A DNA stretch of 64,000 nucleotides from Amborella trichopoda (Eukaryota; Streptophyta; Magnoliopsida; Amborellales; Amborellaceae). The notes beneath the pieces were generated by a model. That model ran no database searches and was not told the DNA's origin. It saw only the letters and a program-made list of their open reading frames with translations. Location: NCBI RefSeq assembly GCF_000471905.2, contig NW_006499364.1:7346028-7410027 (forward strand). The letters run 5' to 3'. A program made the position numbers and the translations under genes. Shown here piece by piece: positions 1 to 10,551 of the stretch (position 1 is its first letter; every line of letters starts with the position of its first letter).

Positions 1-44
<44 letters not shown>

Positions 45-45
45 G
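1..45. repeat. (TAA)n microsatellite
   Basis: About fifteen uninterrupted TAA units open the window. The array may continue to the left of it. Confidence 0.97.
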
Positions 46-56
46 AAAACATCGTT

Positions 57-212
57 ATGGGTGACACACCTAGTGTCGCCCAACCAAAACATAATTGTTA
101 TAAAAAAAAAAAAAAAAAAAATTAGAATTGGGCAACATGCCTGGTGTCGCCCAGCCTGTGACGGCGATATGCCTCATGTCACCTGGGCGACACCACTTGT
201 GTCACCAAAATA
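57..212. repeat. Three small GGGYRACAC/GTGTCGCCC hairpins
   Basis: Three short inverted repeats follow each other: near 58-81 (gggtgacac, loop, tgtcgccc), 128-151 (gggcaacat, loop, gtgtcgccc) and 185-210 (gggcgacac, loop, gtgtcacc). An A-run lies between the first two. The segment looks like repeated copies of one short palindromic unit. No coding sequence is seen, and the 96-residue ORF that crosses it is chance. Confidence 0.6.
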
Positions 213-285
213 TTTTTACCAAGAACATTTTTTTTCAATTAAACTAATCTTTTCAAATAAAAAAAAAAATTTAAAAATTCCATAT

Positions 286-530
286 GCTCCTTGGTGGCAT
301 GAGCCTAAACTACCAACTGATTTCAAAATCTTATGCTCCTTAGTGGCATGAGCTTAAACTGCCAACCGACTCCAAAATCTTTTGTTCCTCGGTGGCATGA
401 GCCTAAACTGCCAACCGGCTTCAAAATCTTTTGCTCCTCAGTGGCATGAGTCTAAACTGCCAACCAATTTCAGAAAAATCTTTTGCTCTATGGTAGCATG
501 AGCCTAAACTACCAACCAGGATTCAGATCG
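286..530. repeat. Minisatellite, 49-bp unit, about 5 copies
   Basis: The unit begins with gctccttggtggcatgag, continues with taaactgccaacc, and ends in caaaatctt before the next copy. Starts are visible at about 286, 335, 384, 433 and 484, the later ones slightly longer. Copies differ by scattered substitutions, so the array is old. Confidence 0.85.
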
Positions 531-720
531 TCAAACTCGTGCGACGTTAAAAACCCGAGCTAACATGTCAAACTCGTGCGACGTTAAAAAACCAAGCTAA
601 CATGTCAAACTCGTGTGACGTTAAAAACCCAAGCTAACATTTCAAACTCGTGCGGCGTTAAAAATTCGAGCTAACACGTCAAACTCGTGCAACGTTAAAA
701 ATTAGAGCTACTACGTCTAG
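531..720. repeat. Minisatellite, 37-bp unit, about 5 copies
   Basis: The unit starts tcaaactcgtgcgacgttaa and ends gagctaacatg. It follows the 49-bp array almost directly. A degenerate continuation at 721-820 (gtctagccccgtatgacgtaaa, seen twice) leads into the first long LTR. Tandem arrays of this kind are common in LTR-retrotransposon non-coding regions, but the parent element is not identifiable. Confidence 0.85.
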
Positions 721-820
721 CCCCGTATGACGTAAAAGGTCGGGTCATCCAGTTCAACATCAAACTCGTGCGACGTAAATGAGTCGAGAAAAGTAATGTC
801 TAGCCCCATATGACGTAAAG

Positions 821-2729
821 CTGTTAGCAGATTCACTGAATGCAGAATTGTTGCGACTATTTCCATGAGTTTTGATTGATCAAATGGACTCCTATTGCTC
901 CCAAACCTTTGCCATTTGAAAGATCAATATGTTGGCTTAAAGTTTAATGAGAAATTATCTTGAAATTCCCTTTAGATTGGAAGTTATGGTCCAAATTGTG
1001 AGGATCTATCACTGTTAGATGATTTTAGCAAAGTTCCGATTTGATCTCTATTGCCAAGAGTTTTTAATGATCAAATGGAGCCCGATTACTCTCAAAATAC
1101 TGCCACTAGATAGATAGTGTGTTTGCTTAAATTTGCATGTGGAAATCATTTGGAGACGCCCTCTAGATTGAGAGTTATGCCTTTGATAAGAGGGACACGT
1201 CACTGTAGTAGAATGCAGGAATTCCAGCACCAATATTTATGTTGTGCCTAAGTGTTGACTGATCAAATGGCTATCAATTGACTTCATACCACCTTGGGTG
1301 AGAGATAGCTGTGTTTGCTTGAATTGTCATGTTGTGACTAAGTTGAGATTCCTGATGAATCAGGGGCTATGTATATCTTCCTATGACACTGTGAATACTC
1401 CGAATCAGATAATGCTTATGAGATAAGATATGCTACGATGTGATGTGAAACACTATGCTTTTAGTAGTGGGATACAATCATGCTAAAATTTGCGATACTA
1501 TGATACATAATATTGTGATATGTGATTGAATGACATGCTTTGAGTGTATTGCATGACCACACTATGATATATAACTGTACTGTGATATACGACCATATTG
1601 AGATATTGGCGTGCTTTGATCATATTGCACGACTGACTATTGACATGGTGATATCTTTGGTGATATGGGATTTCTTGACATACTTTGGGCATATTGTATT
1701 GACTAGAATATGTGACTTCTGAGTGCGCATGAGATGATATGTGCTGAGACTGTTATATTGTGATACTGGCCACTATGCAATGGGTTACCCATTGGTAGTT
1801 GGATACTGTGATACTTTGACTGATATGTGATTAGAGGTGCCTTCTTTGAGCATATTGCAGGGCTTGACTTGGTAATTGACACCAGTGAGGTGTGCACGAG
1901 GTGTTATGTAACTTCTCACCACTACTTTATGCATATTGCATCACCCGAGATAGGTAGCCACTGAGTTATGTAATCGACTTGAGATGCGAGGTTGACCTAA
2001 GATATATGATTACCTGAGTTATTTGATCGATTTGCGAGATATGGGATTGGCCTGACCTGATAGATAGGGCTAGAGAGTGAGTTAGTGTCTATTGATTTTG
2101 TTATACTCTCTTAGTTGTGTTGATCTGTTGAGATTGGTAAATTGAAAGTATATATTTGTTATCTGATATCTTATATTGTGCCTGCTCTACCCTGAAAAGC
2201 ATCATTTTATAATTGTGATGCACGACTCTTGTTTTATGCGCATGGCTTAGAACCATAATGCGTTGTGAGATAGTATAGGTAGGGAAGCATGATAATGTGA
2301 TCTACTTACTAGGCTTTTTAGCTCATACCTTTGTTTCCATTCTTGTAGAGTGACTGCTGCAGGTCAAGGATGTCAACGAGTGAATCTCTGTTCTTGTGTA
2401 GGTGTTTGTTAGTTGTCAGCCATGCAGCTGTTGAATTTTGAAGTTATGTATTTTGTGGTTGGACCTGTAGTGCCTTGGATGAATTGTATTATTTTGGTTA
2501 TTGTTTAAAACCTTGGAGACTGTATATGGATATGAATGGTTTTAATTTATCCAGCTCTTGCTATATTTCTGGTGGGAGTTTTTGTTTTATTTTTGTGGTT
2601 TGCTCTTAATTCTGCCTGTTATATTCGTTGAGCTCCTCTCACCTGAGTAATGTTCGTGACCACTGTGATCACGATCCCACCCCCTGTCACCCTTCGGTTA
2701 GGTAGGGGTTAAGGGGCGGGGTCGTGGCA
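821..2729 (+). mobile_element. Element A: 5' LTR (5'-truncated), Tekay-type Ty3/gypsy
   Basis: This segment is colinear with about 4560-6125, starting at ctgttagcagattcactgaatgc and running through the shared blocks around 1050, 1350, 1550, 1780 and 2340. It ends at ...gtcgtggca, directly before an initiator-Met-type primer site. That fixes it as the 5' LTR of a plus-strand element. The part matching 3000-4560 of the other LTR is missing, so the 5' end has been lost. The LTR carries sub-repeats of about 195 bp and a conserved palindrome near 1772-1803. There is no convincing ORF; the 60-64-residue ORFs are chance. Confidence 0.85.
1772..1803. other. Conserved LTR palindrome (A, 5' LTR)
   Basis: The core atgcaatgggttacccattg has arms caatggg and cccattg around a short loop, flanked by cacta and gtagttg that extend the stem imperfectly. 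The same motif occurs in five other Tekay-type LTRs of the window. Confidence 0.8.
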
Positions 2730-2733
2730 GTTA

Positions 2734-2745
2734 TCGTATCAGAGC
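2734..2745 (+). other. Primer binding site, initiator-Met tRNA type (element A)
   Basis: The sequence tcgtatcagagc differs by one base from the usual plant PBS tggtatcagagc and lies 4 bp after the LTR end. It sets the plus orientation of element A. Confidence 0.85.
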
Positions 2746-2986
2746 AGCCATGATGAGATTCTTGGCCTAGAGAGTCTTAGAGGTGTCCTTAGAGTGGTTC
2801 TTGCCTAAGTTAGTAACTGGGTGCTCATAGAATTGATTCTCTTGGATGCTTCGGATTTTGGACACCTTTCTAAGTGTGGGTAGGTTGTGTATTCATGCCT
2901 CAGTAGATTGTTTGGAGAGGAATGACATCGTTAAGCCCCATTTATGTGATGGACAAGTGTAAGATTTTGAGGACAAAATCCCTTTT

Positions 2987-2999
2987 TAGGGGGGGATGA
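2987..2999 (+). other. Polypurine tract (element A)
   Basis: The run taggggggga stands immediately before the 3' LTR, which begins TGTAACGACCC at 3000. The preceding gattttgaggacaaaatcc is shared with elements B and C. Confidence 0.85.
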
Positions 3000-3139
3000 T
3001 GTAACGACCCAAAATTTATTTTCCCAAGTCAGAGAAAAGGAAAAATACATGCATGACCGGGAGTGTGAGGCAACACCGTTCAAAGAAGGGAGAAGAGAGG
3101 TAACGCCGAGCGCATAAAGGGAGGAGCACCGCGTGTAAA

Positions 3140-3370
3140 ATGGACTATCGCTGGTTGTGTTGTTGCCGCTTGTGCTCTCGCTGGCTGTGTTGTTGCGGCC
3201 CGTGCTATTGTCGGCTGTGTTGTTGCCGCCAGTGCTATCGTTGGTTGTGTTGTTGCTACCAGCGCTATCGTTGGCTGTGTTATTGCCCCTGTGCTATCGC
3301 CGGTTGTGTTGTTGCCGCCTGTGCTATTGTCGTCTGTGTTTTTGCCGCCTGTGCTATCGCCGGCCGTAAA
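3140..3370. repeat. U3 minisatellite of 15-bp units in 30-bp dimers
   Basis: Alternating 15-mers of the forms gtgctatcgccggtt and gtgttgttgccgcct repeat about fifteen times. Because 15 is a multiple of three, several frames stay open, giving spurious Cys-rich and Leu-rich ORFs. The array lies between the LTR start and the TATA box, so it is in U3. Confidence 0.88.
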
Positions 3371-3653
3371 GAGAGAGAGAGAGATGGACTAGCGCCGACT
3401 GTGTTTCACCATGTGTAGCACCGACTGTGTAGCACTGGCTGTGTTTCGTCGTGTGCTTTAGCTGCCATGTACGACGTGGGCAGTCGGGCACAACTATATA
3501 GGGTAGCCTGGGGGACTTCCTCTTGTTTTACACACCAATTATCCCTTGCTTGCTGTTTAGTGTGCCTTGAGTTTGCCACTTGTTGACCATGTAAGCCCAT
3601 GTATGCCACTTGTGGACTCTTGCATACCACTTGTCACTTGCTTCCCTTTCCTC

Positions 3654-3665
3654 TTTTATAAATAA
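3654..3665 (+). promoter_or_regulatory. LTR TATA box (element A)
   Basis: The sequence tttataaataaa stands about 655 bp into the LTR, followed by a pyrimidine-rich stretch (tctctctctcccttgcc). This is the expected layout for the LTR Pol II promoter and transcript start. Activity is inferred. Confidence 0.55.
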
Positions 3666-4419
3666 AGCCCTTCTCATCTCTCTAAGAGCTTTTTCTCTCT
3701 CTCCCTTGCCCACATCCTTTCTCTCTCTACCACACATAGAGCCTCAAGCTTTGGGAGCTTGACCTTTGAGGGGGAGCTTGGTGGGGGGTAAATTTGGAGT
3801 TCTTGTGAAGTAAGTAGATCATGATAGTGTAGTATGAAGCATGAATTGAAGCGTGAATGATGTATGAGTTATGTATGAATCTAAGCATGTATGAAGCATG
3901 ATTTAGGCATGAATGATAGGTTGAATTTAAGCATGATATTAGATATGAGTTTGTATTGAAATTGTGTTCAAAGAATAGGATAACATGATTGTAATTGTGC
4001 TATGGTTTTCCAGAAATTAGGTTGTCTTTGTATGAATTGTTAGTCACTGTTATCATCCTTGTTGATCATGAAAATTTGTGGGTTGATGCTCTTGTGAGTC
4101 TAGTTTAAGTTAGAGTTGGTTTCATACTGTTATCTTGTATAGTTTAAAATTTATAATGTGATATTGGACGTGTGTTATTGTTGGACTGTGAAATTACAAA
4201 AAGAATTGAGGTTCTTGTGATTCTCTGTTGACATATAAAATGATCTCAGAATTGCCTCAAATTATCACTATTGGAAATATCTCTGAGTCTGAGTTTAATG
4301 ATTACGTCTAGTTGAGATCTTTGATGGCTTAGAAGATATGTTTAATTTTATGCATGTATATCATTGTTAGCAGACTGTGATAATTTTCAAGAACTTTGCT
4401 TCTATTGCACGGAGATGTT

Positions 4420-5000
4420 TCTTGAACTATTGAAGTCCAAATGACACGAAATCATATCCATTTAAAAGATACATGAGTCTATTGTGATTTTGGTGTTTTA
4501 ACCTGGTTCTGATTCTGCATTATTGGGGAGCTATGATCCAAAATGTGTAGGCATGTTGCTGTTAATCGAATAACTGAAATGCAAAATTGTTGCCTCTGTT
4601 GCCATGAGTTTTTACTGATCAAATGGAGTTATATTACTCTCAAAACTCTGCCATTTGAAATATTAATATGTTGGCTTAATGTCGCATGAGAAATTATCTT
4701 AAAATTCCCTATAGAATGGAAGTTATAGTCCAAATTGTGAGGATCTATCACCGTTAGCAGATTTTTAGCATAGTTCAAATTTGATCTCTTTTGCCATGAG
4801 TTTTGATTGATCAAATGGATCCTGATTCCTCCCAAAATACTGCCATTAGATAGATATGTATGTTTGCTTAAAGTTGTATGTTGAAATCATTTTGAGACGC
4901 CCTCTAGATTGAGAGTTACGCCTTTCATAAGGACATGTCACTGTAGTAGAATGCAGGAATTCCAGAACCAATATTTACGGTGTGCTCAAGTGTTGACTGA
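4420..5000. repeat. LTR-internal sub-repeats of about 195 bp (element A)
   Basis: The phrase gccatgagttttnactgatc, with a shared 3' flank, recurs at about 4600 and 4794 and in weaker form near 4985. The 5' LTR shows the same series near 859, 1051 and 1252. Each unit also carries a gtccaaattgtgagg-like or gagagttatgcc-like phrase. Confidence 0.65.
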
Positions 5001-5509
5001 CTAAATGGCTTTCAATTGACTTCATACCACCTTTTGGTGAGAGATAGCTGTGTTTTCTTCAATTGTAATGTTGTGACTAAGTTGAGATTCCTGATGAATC
5101 AGGGGCCATGTATATCTTCCTGTGACACCGTGAATGCTTTGAATCAGAGAATGCTTATGCGATGAGATATGCTACGATGTGATGTGAAACACTACACTCT
5201 GAGTAGTGGGATACTATCATGCTAAGATATGCGATACTGTGATACATAATATTGTGATATGTGATTGAATGACATGCTTTGAGTGTATTGCATGACCATA
5301 CAGTGATATGTGACTGTATTGTGACATACGACCATACTGAGATATTGGTATGCTTTGAGCGTATTGCATGGCTGGTTGTTGACATGGTGATATCTTTGGC
5401 GATATAGGATTTCTCGGCATGCTTTGGGCATATTGTATTGACTAGAATATGTGACTTTTGAATGCGCATGAGGTGATATGTACTGAGACTGTTATACTGT
5501 GATACTGAC

Positions 5510-5541
5510 AACTACACAATGGGTTACCCATTGGTAGTTGG
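5510..5541. other. Conserved LTR palindrome (A, 3' LTR)
   Basis: The sequence cacaatgggttacccattgg is flanked by acta and tagttgg. It sits at the same LTR position as the copy at 1772-1803. Confidence 0.8.
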
Positions 5542-6164
5542 ATACTGTGATACTGTGATTGATATGTGATTCTGTGGTGCCTTCTTTGAGCATATTGCAG
5601 GGCCTAACTCGGTAACTGACACCAGTGAGGTGCGCATGAGGTGATATGTGAGTTCCCACCAATACTTTATGCAAATTGCATTGCCCGAGATAGGTAGTCT
5701 CTTGATATATGTAATCGACTTGAGATGTGACATTGACCTAAGATATATGATTACCTGAGTTATATGATCGATTTGCAAGATATGGGATTGGCCTGATAGA
5801 TAGGGCTAGAGAGTGAGTTAGTGTCTGTTGATTTTATTATACTCTTTGAGTTGTGTTGATCTGTTGAGATTGATAGATTGCTAGTATAAATGTGTTATCT
5901 GATATCTTATATTGGGCCTGCACTACCATGAAAAGCATCATTCTATAATTGTAACATAATTGTGATACACGATTCTTGTTTTATGACCATGGCTTAGAAC
6001 CTTGATCTGTGTTGTGAGATAGTATTCATAGGCAGGGAAGCATGATACTGTGATCTACTTACTAGGCCTTTTAGCTCATACCTTTGCTTCCATTCTTGTA
6101 GATTGACTGTTGCAGGTCGAGTACATCAGGAGGTGATCGTGTTTGGTGGACTGAAAGCCCATGA

Positions 6165-6960
6165 TCGACTATAAAACTTGATGGGAAAAATTATCTCGAT
6201 TGGCGGTTCCATTTTCAATTCTTTGTTGAAGGGAAAGGTTTGTGGAGGTATGTTGATGGTACTGAACCTGAACCTGTTACACCCAATACTAAAGATACTC
6301 AACAATGGAAGATCAACAATGCAAAAATTATCTCATGGATCCTCGGCTCTGTAGATTTGGTTATTGGAAGGCCAATGAGAGGCTTCCATACTCCGAAAGA
6401 AATGTGGGGATATTTGGAAAAAGTTTATTAGGAATCAAATCTTGCAAGACGCTTCCAAATCGAGTATGATATGTTTTCCTATAGTCAAGGGGAGAAAACC
6501 ATTCAGGAATATTATGCTGGTTTCATGAACTTGTGGACAGAATATGAATATGTAAACTTGCTTGTTACATTTAGAGCTTAATGAAGATAAGTGGTGACAG
6601 GAAGGTGATGCAGTTTTTGATGAAGTTGCGCCTAGACTATGAGATTGTTCGAGCCAATATTTTGAATCGCGAAAAATCGCAAATATGGATGCTATTCTCT
6701 GTGAATTACATCGTGAGGAAACAAGAATCATGACCCAAGCCACCATTGATGGAAAAAATGATATAGAGTCGGTACTTGTAGCTCAACGGGCTAGAGAAAC
6801 ACCATCACAAAAGGATCCCTATTTGCTGCAATGTTATGAGTGTAAAGAATATGGTCATATAGCATCCCAGTGTAAGAAGAAAAATTTTGTACTTATTATA
6901 AACATGCTGGGCATATTATCATAGAATGTCGAAATCCTTCTCGGCAACGCAACCGAGCAT
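6165..6960 (+). pseudogene. copia gag (nucleocapsid), broken
   Basis: The reading starts just inside gag (KLDGKNYLDW at about 6174) after a stop at 6162. A TAG at 6429 replaces a codon that is usually Gln. After a frameshift around 6570 the motif VMQFLMKLR appears, and after another near 6685 a segment like LHREETRIMTQ. The CCHC knuckle CYECKEYGHIASQC is intact at about 6833. A second knuckle-like segment (CTYYKHAGH) follows after loss of one T near 6890. The protein would have packaged element RNA; this copy cannot make it. Confidence 0.88.
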
Positions 6961-7148
6961 TCAATACACGAAGACCTTTGTACAGGGCATACCAAGCTGC
7001 TAATGATGCTTCTAAGGGACTAACAGTAGAGACCCCTTCATCCAATACTATTTATGACCCAAATATAACAATGTCCCAAACATCAGATGATATTCGACAG
7101 TTGGTATAAAACTCTGTCTCTACGGCTATCTCTTATACTTTCTCAGCT

Positions 7149-7490
7149 ATGAGCTTGTCTGGTATGAACTCTCACCAATCCCCTAGTGTAAATCCCTTTT
7201 GGTTTATTGACTCAGATGCCTCTAATCATATTGCTGGAGTGCACACAAGTCCAGCATTTACTAAACCATACCACGGTAATAGTCAAATTCTCATCGCTAA
7301 TGGAGAGAAACTGAATATTATTGGTATTGATAATCTTTCACTTTCTATCTCCCGTGGTACACCTTTTCATTTACGTAATATCCTCTTCGTTCCTAAATTA
7401 TCTGTTAATCTAATATCAGTGGGCCAACTAGTTGATGATGGTTACAATGTTCAATTTTCTCCTGATAGTTGTCTAATATAGGACCAACGC
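7149..7490 (+). pseudogene. copia protease domain, active-site motif altered
   Basis: The segment FWFIDSDASNHI corresponds to the retropepsin signature, where copia elements normally read D-S-G-A. Here the Gly is Asp, explained by one G-to-A change, so the flap/active-site loop is damaged. Downstream FHLRNILFVPKLSVNLISVG is the typical end of the domain. It closes at a TAG near 7480 where the polyprotein should continue. The start at 7149 is only the first Met of an open stretch, not a true start. Confidence 0.85.
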
Positions 7491-7499
7491 ACTGGAAGA

Positions 7500-8210
7500 G
7501 TAATAGGGAAGGGGCATAGAATTAGTCGTTTGTTTGCCTTGGAGTTTGAGAAACCAAATCATGATACTTCTTTCTTTTCTCCATTAAATTATGATTTTTC
7601 AGTTTCCAATAAACAATGGCATATGTGGCATCGGAGACTTGGTCATCCGAATGCAAATAAATTAGATACTTTGTTTCGTTCTGATTCATTGCCAAATAAA
7701 GCACTTGATTTGAATTCTATCAATAAATCTTGTATTAGTTGTTCTTTGAATAAAAGCACTAGTTTGCCTTTTCCGATTTGAGTAGATACAACAACTGCAC
7801 CTTTCCATCTCATTTACCTAGAATGGGATATAATATGTTGTTTTGTTCATTGATGATTGTACACGTTATACCTGGATATACTTTATGCGCCATAAATCAA
7901 AAGTGTTCTCCCATTTTAAAACGTTTTTATCCATGATTGTAACTCAGTTTAATACCAAAGTAAAAATTTTAATGTCAGACTCTGGGGGGGATAATTTATC
8001 AAATGATTTTCAATACTTTTTGAAAACACAGGGTATTCAATCACAGAAAACTTGTCCATGTACTCCACAACAGAATGGCATGACTGAAAGAAAAAATCAT
8101 CATATCTTAAAAGTTGTGAGGACCCTTATGCATGACTCTCGTATTCCTCATAGGTTTTGGGTTGAAGCTGCATCAACAGCTGTTTATCTCATAAATTGCC
8201 TCCCTTGGTT
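7500..8210 (+). pseudogene. copia GAG-pre-integrase and integrase core
   Basis: The zinc-binding HHCC part reads WHRRLGHPN and then CISC-LNK (7618-7760). After a TGA near 7780 and a gap, the catalytic core begins with FIDDCTRYTW (first Asp), then MSDSGGD (second Asp) and QQNGMTERKNHH (Glu), so the DDE triad is present. The family cuts and joins cDNA into host DNA. The frame fails at about 8200, where the sequence continues in another frame. Confidence 0.9.
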
Positions 8211-8740
8211 TTGCATAAACAATCTCCATATTATTCCTTATTTCATGTTCATCCTGATTATTCACTCTTGCATGTTTTGGGGTGTGTATGTTTCGTTCAT
8301 CTTCCACCACATGAACGAACAAAATTTTCGATTCAAGCAGTCACTTGTGTTTTTATGGGTTATTTTCCCGACCAAAAGGGGTTTCTATGTTATAATCTAA
8401 CAGCTCGTCGTATACGTATTTCTTGCAATGTTGCTTTTTGGAAAGCATCTTTTATTACTCTTCAATAGAAAAATCATCAGGGTCCTTTGCTCCTTTCTTT
8501 CCAGATTTCTCCATTGATAAACCATCACACCTTTTAGTGCCTCAACAGCAAGGCCAACAACACCAATCAATGCACACTCCTTCTCACCAACCAGAGTAAG
8601 ATCAAACCTCCACGCTACCTGTAAGTGATTCTTTTCTTACTCCTATTGATAGCTCTACTCAGTTACGACGTTCTTCATGTGTACCTCACGCACCTGATCG
8701 ATATGGTTTCTCCCTTGATGATTTTGACTTTTCACTACAG
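8196..8740 (+). pseudogene. copia integrase C-terminal part and linker
   Basis: In the frame starting at 8196 the residues LLHVLGCVCFVHLPPHERTK and CVFMGY match the usual LRVFGC...FLGY region after the integrase core. From 8470 to 8740 is the low-complexity linker before RT, rich in Gln, Pro and His, with several stops. No separate gene is present. Confidence 0.8.
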
Positions 8741-9590
8741 CCTAGAGCTTTGTTTACTTCTCTTGATATGATTGAGGTTCCTTTTAAAAACTTAGATCGT
8801 TGTTTACTCCCTAGATCATTAATTGCCCCTTTAGATTCGGTGGATATTCCTCTCTCTTACCAACAAGCCTTGACTATGCCTTGTTGGAAAGAGGCAATGG
8901 ATGTAGAAATCAGTGCTTTGTTGGAAAGCGATACTTGGGATCTTGTTCCACGTCCTCCTCACACATCTATTATTGGCAGTAAATGGGTCTTTTCTGTGAA
9001 GCTTAAATCTGATGGAAGGATCGAGCGATATAAAGCATGATTAATTGCTCAAGGTTACAAACAGACGTATGGCATAGACTATGATGAAACGTTTGCTCTT
9101 GTTGTTAAAATGACTACTGTACGAACCGTAATTGCCCTCTCCACTATTTGTCAGTGGACTATATCTCAAATGGATGTGAAAAATACATTTCTCCATGAAC
9201 ATTTGAAAGAGACAGTACATATGCGACCTCCTCCTGGTTATTACAATGATAAATCTATGGTATGTCATTTAAAAAAGTCTTTGCATGGTTTAAAACAAGC
9301 TTCAAGAGCTTGGTTTGAACGAGTTCGACAGGTCGTTCTGCATGTTGAGTTGAAACAAAGTGCTCATGACTATTCGCTATTTACTCATCATTGTTCTTCA
9401 GGAATAACAATTCTTCTCCTATATGTTGATGATATTCTCATCACAGGAAACAACCTGGATAATATCAGACACTTGAAAGAGCTTCTCAATCAATCATTCA
9501 AAATGAAAGATTTGGGCGTTAACTTATTTTCTTAGGCTGGAGATTCATTATTCCCCTAATGGATATATAGTTAATCAGAAGAAGTACACT
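8741..9590 (+). pseudogene. copia reverse transcriptase, broken
   Basis: RT begins around LSYQQALTMPCWKEAMDVEI and passes GSKWVFSVKLKSDG. A TGA at 9038-9040 replaces the Arg of the usual K-A-R-L-V-A motif (CGA to TGA). The next frame holds QMDVKNTFLHEHL, the DDILI box as YVDDILITGNN, and LHGLKQASRAWF, so the polymerase aspartates are retained. A frameshift near 9515 splits DLG from YFLRLEIHYSPNGYI. The retained catalytic residues suggest loss by scattered late mutations. Confidence 0.92.
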
Positions 9591-10280
9591 AAAGACTTGA
9601 TCAAACTGGCCAACTTATTTGATGAGAAACTAGTAGATACACCAATGGAGGTGAATGTAAGATATAGAAAGGATGATGGCAACAAACTTATGGATCCTAC
9701 TCTTTATAGACAACTGTTTGGGAGTCTACTTTATCTCACTATGACTCGTCTGGATATTTCTCATGCAGTTCAGGTCGTTAGCCAATTTGTTGCTGATCCG
9801 CGTCGCATCCACCTCTCTGTTGCCTATCGTATTATTCGTTATCTATGGGGTACATATCATAGAGGTCTTTTATTCTCTTCTAACTCTTCTCTCCAGTTAC
9901 TAGCCTATGCCGATGCGGATTGGGTAGGATGCCCTGATACTAGACGTTCAACCACTGGGTGGTGTATTTTTCTTGGAGATTCTCTCATCTCATAGAAATG
10001 TAAGAAACAATAAATTGTGTCTAAATCTTCTGCAGAAGTCGAATACCGAGCAATGTCCTCAGCTTGCGGTGAAATTACTTGGTTGAGAGGCCTTTTACAG
10101 GATCTCAATATTCTTCATCGAACTCCTACACCATTGTATGCTGATAATATGAGCGTCATACGTATTGCGTCAAATCCAGTGTTTCATGACCGCACAAAGC
10201 ATATAGAGGTTGATTGTCATTTACACTCCCATATATTACCTCCTAACAACAACTTACAGATATCCTTACCAAGGCAATGA
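9591..10280 (+). pseudogene. copia RNase H, broken
   Basis: After the RT connection the RNase H region reads LAYADADWVGCPDTRRSTTG, then a TAG near 9995 where the family has Trp, and another stop at about 10012. It resumes as SKSSAEVEYRAM, YADNMSVIRIA and HDRTKHIEVDCH. These contain the acidic residues expected for the copia RNase H fold. The domain degrades the RNA of the RNA:DNA hybrid. It ends about 60 bp before the PPT. Confidence 0.92.
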
Positions 10281-10338
10281 CTCGTGCTCGTCATGATTAT
10301 CTTGTTGACAAACTGATGATGTTCACCCAACCTCAGTT

Positions 10339-10348
10339 GGAGGGGGAG
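10339..10348 (+). other. Polypurine tract (copia)
   Basis: The run ggagggggag is followed directly by TGTAGAGATAG, the start of the 3' LTR. It is the second-strand primer site for this element class. Confidence 0.88.
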
Positions 10349-10474
10349 TGTAGAGATAGAGATAGTGGAGGAGATATAGATAGTTGAAGAAAGTTTTTTA
10401 AAATTTTAAGTTTTTCTTGTATTTGATGTAAATATCCCTCTTGATAAGCCTAGATTAGTTCATTATTATCAACA
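10349..10474 (+). mobile_element. copia 3' LTR, about 126 bp
   Basis: It starts TGTAG after the PPT and most plausibly ends at CAACA (10474), giving TG...CA ends with a 5-bp imperfect inverted repeat. The AT-rich middle (aaattttaagtttttcttg) suits a small LTR. The right edge is inferred because no 5' LTR is left for comparison. Confidence 0.7.
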
Positions 10475-10483
10475 ACTGATTAG

Positions 10484-10551
10484 CAATACTAACAGGTATA
10501 CCATGCAGTCTGATTATCGGACACAATACTAATAGGTATCCCATGCAGTCT
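10484..10551. repeat. 28-bp direct repeat at the copia/Tekay border
   Basis: Copies at 10484-10511 and 10524-10551 (caatactaacaggtat.. and caatactaataggtat..) differ at two positions and are 40 bp apart. The second lies in frame within the minus-strand integrase of element G1, encoding HGIPISIVSD. The first interrupts that gene. The duplication marks the damaged junction between the two elements. Confidence 0.8.

Larger units (their letters stand above)
2730..2999 (+). pseudogene. Element A: deletion-derived internal region (leader fused to PR remnant)
   Basis: Only 270 bp separate the two LTRs. The first part (to about 2825) matches the untranslated leader of element B, with gcctagagagtcttaga in common. 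It joins directly to the last part of the Ty3/gypsy protease domain (LILLD then DFG, followed by a residue run like SVD.LE), then to the PPT. Gag, RT, RH and IN are gone. Element B has the same PR-to-PPT join, so that deletion probably predates both copies, while the loss of gag is private to A. The element cannot encode its own mobility proteins. Confidence 0.8.
3000..6125 (+). mobile_element. Element A: 3' LTR (3'-truncated), Tekay type
   Basis: It begins TGTAACGACCC after the PPT and contains, in order, a 15/30-bp minisatellite (3140-3370), a TATA box (about 3655), sub-repeats of about 195 bp, the LTR palindrome (5510-5541), and a block ending gcaggtcgag that matches position 2360 of the 5' LTR. 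Homology stops near 6125, where copia coding sequence starts, so roughly 370 bp of the LTR end are missing. More than 3.1 kb survive, which makes this a long LTR for the lineage. Small ORFs inside it are not genes. Confidence 0.85.
6130..10474 (+). mobile_element. Ty1/copia element, Ale/Retrofit-like, 5'-truncated
   Basis: Domains run in copia order on the plus strand: gag, PR, GAG-pre-integrase, IN, RT, RNase H, PPT, then a short LTR of about 126 bp. Very short LTRs and a gag opening with KLDGKNYLDW point to an Ale/Retrofit-like element; this is a lineage call by eye. The 5' LTR, PBS and first gag residues are absent, and the left edge abuts the truncated LTR of element A. At least four stops and four frameshifts make it inactive. 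The two flanks belong to different gypsy elements, so the locus has been rearranged after or during insertion. Confidence 0.9.

Noticed and set aside
2734..2750. tRNA gene suggested by the Met-tRNA-like sequence
   Set aside because: Only the primer-site portion is present; there is no cloverleaf. The same holds at 14142 and 26814.
3140..3418. Cys-rich and Leu-rich ORFs of 70-92 residues
   Set aside because: They only translate the 15-bp minisatellite in two frames; nothing besides the repeat supports coding.
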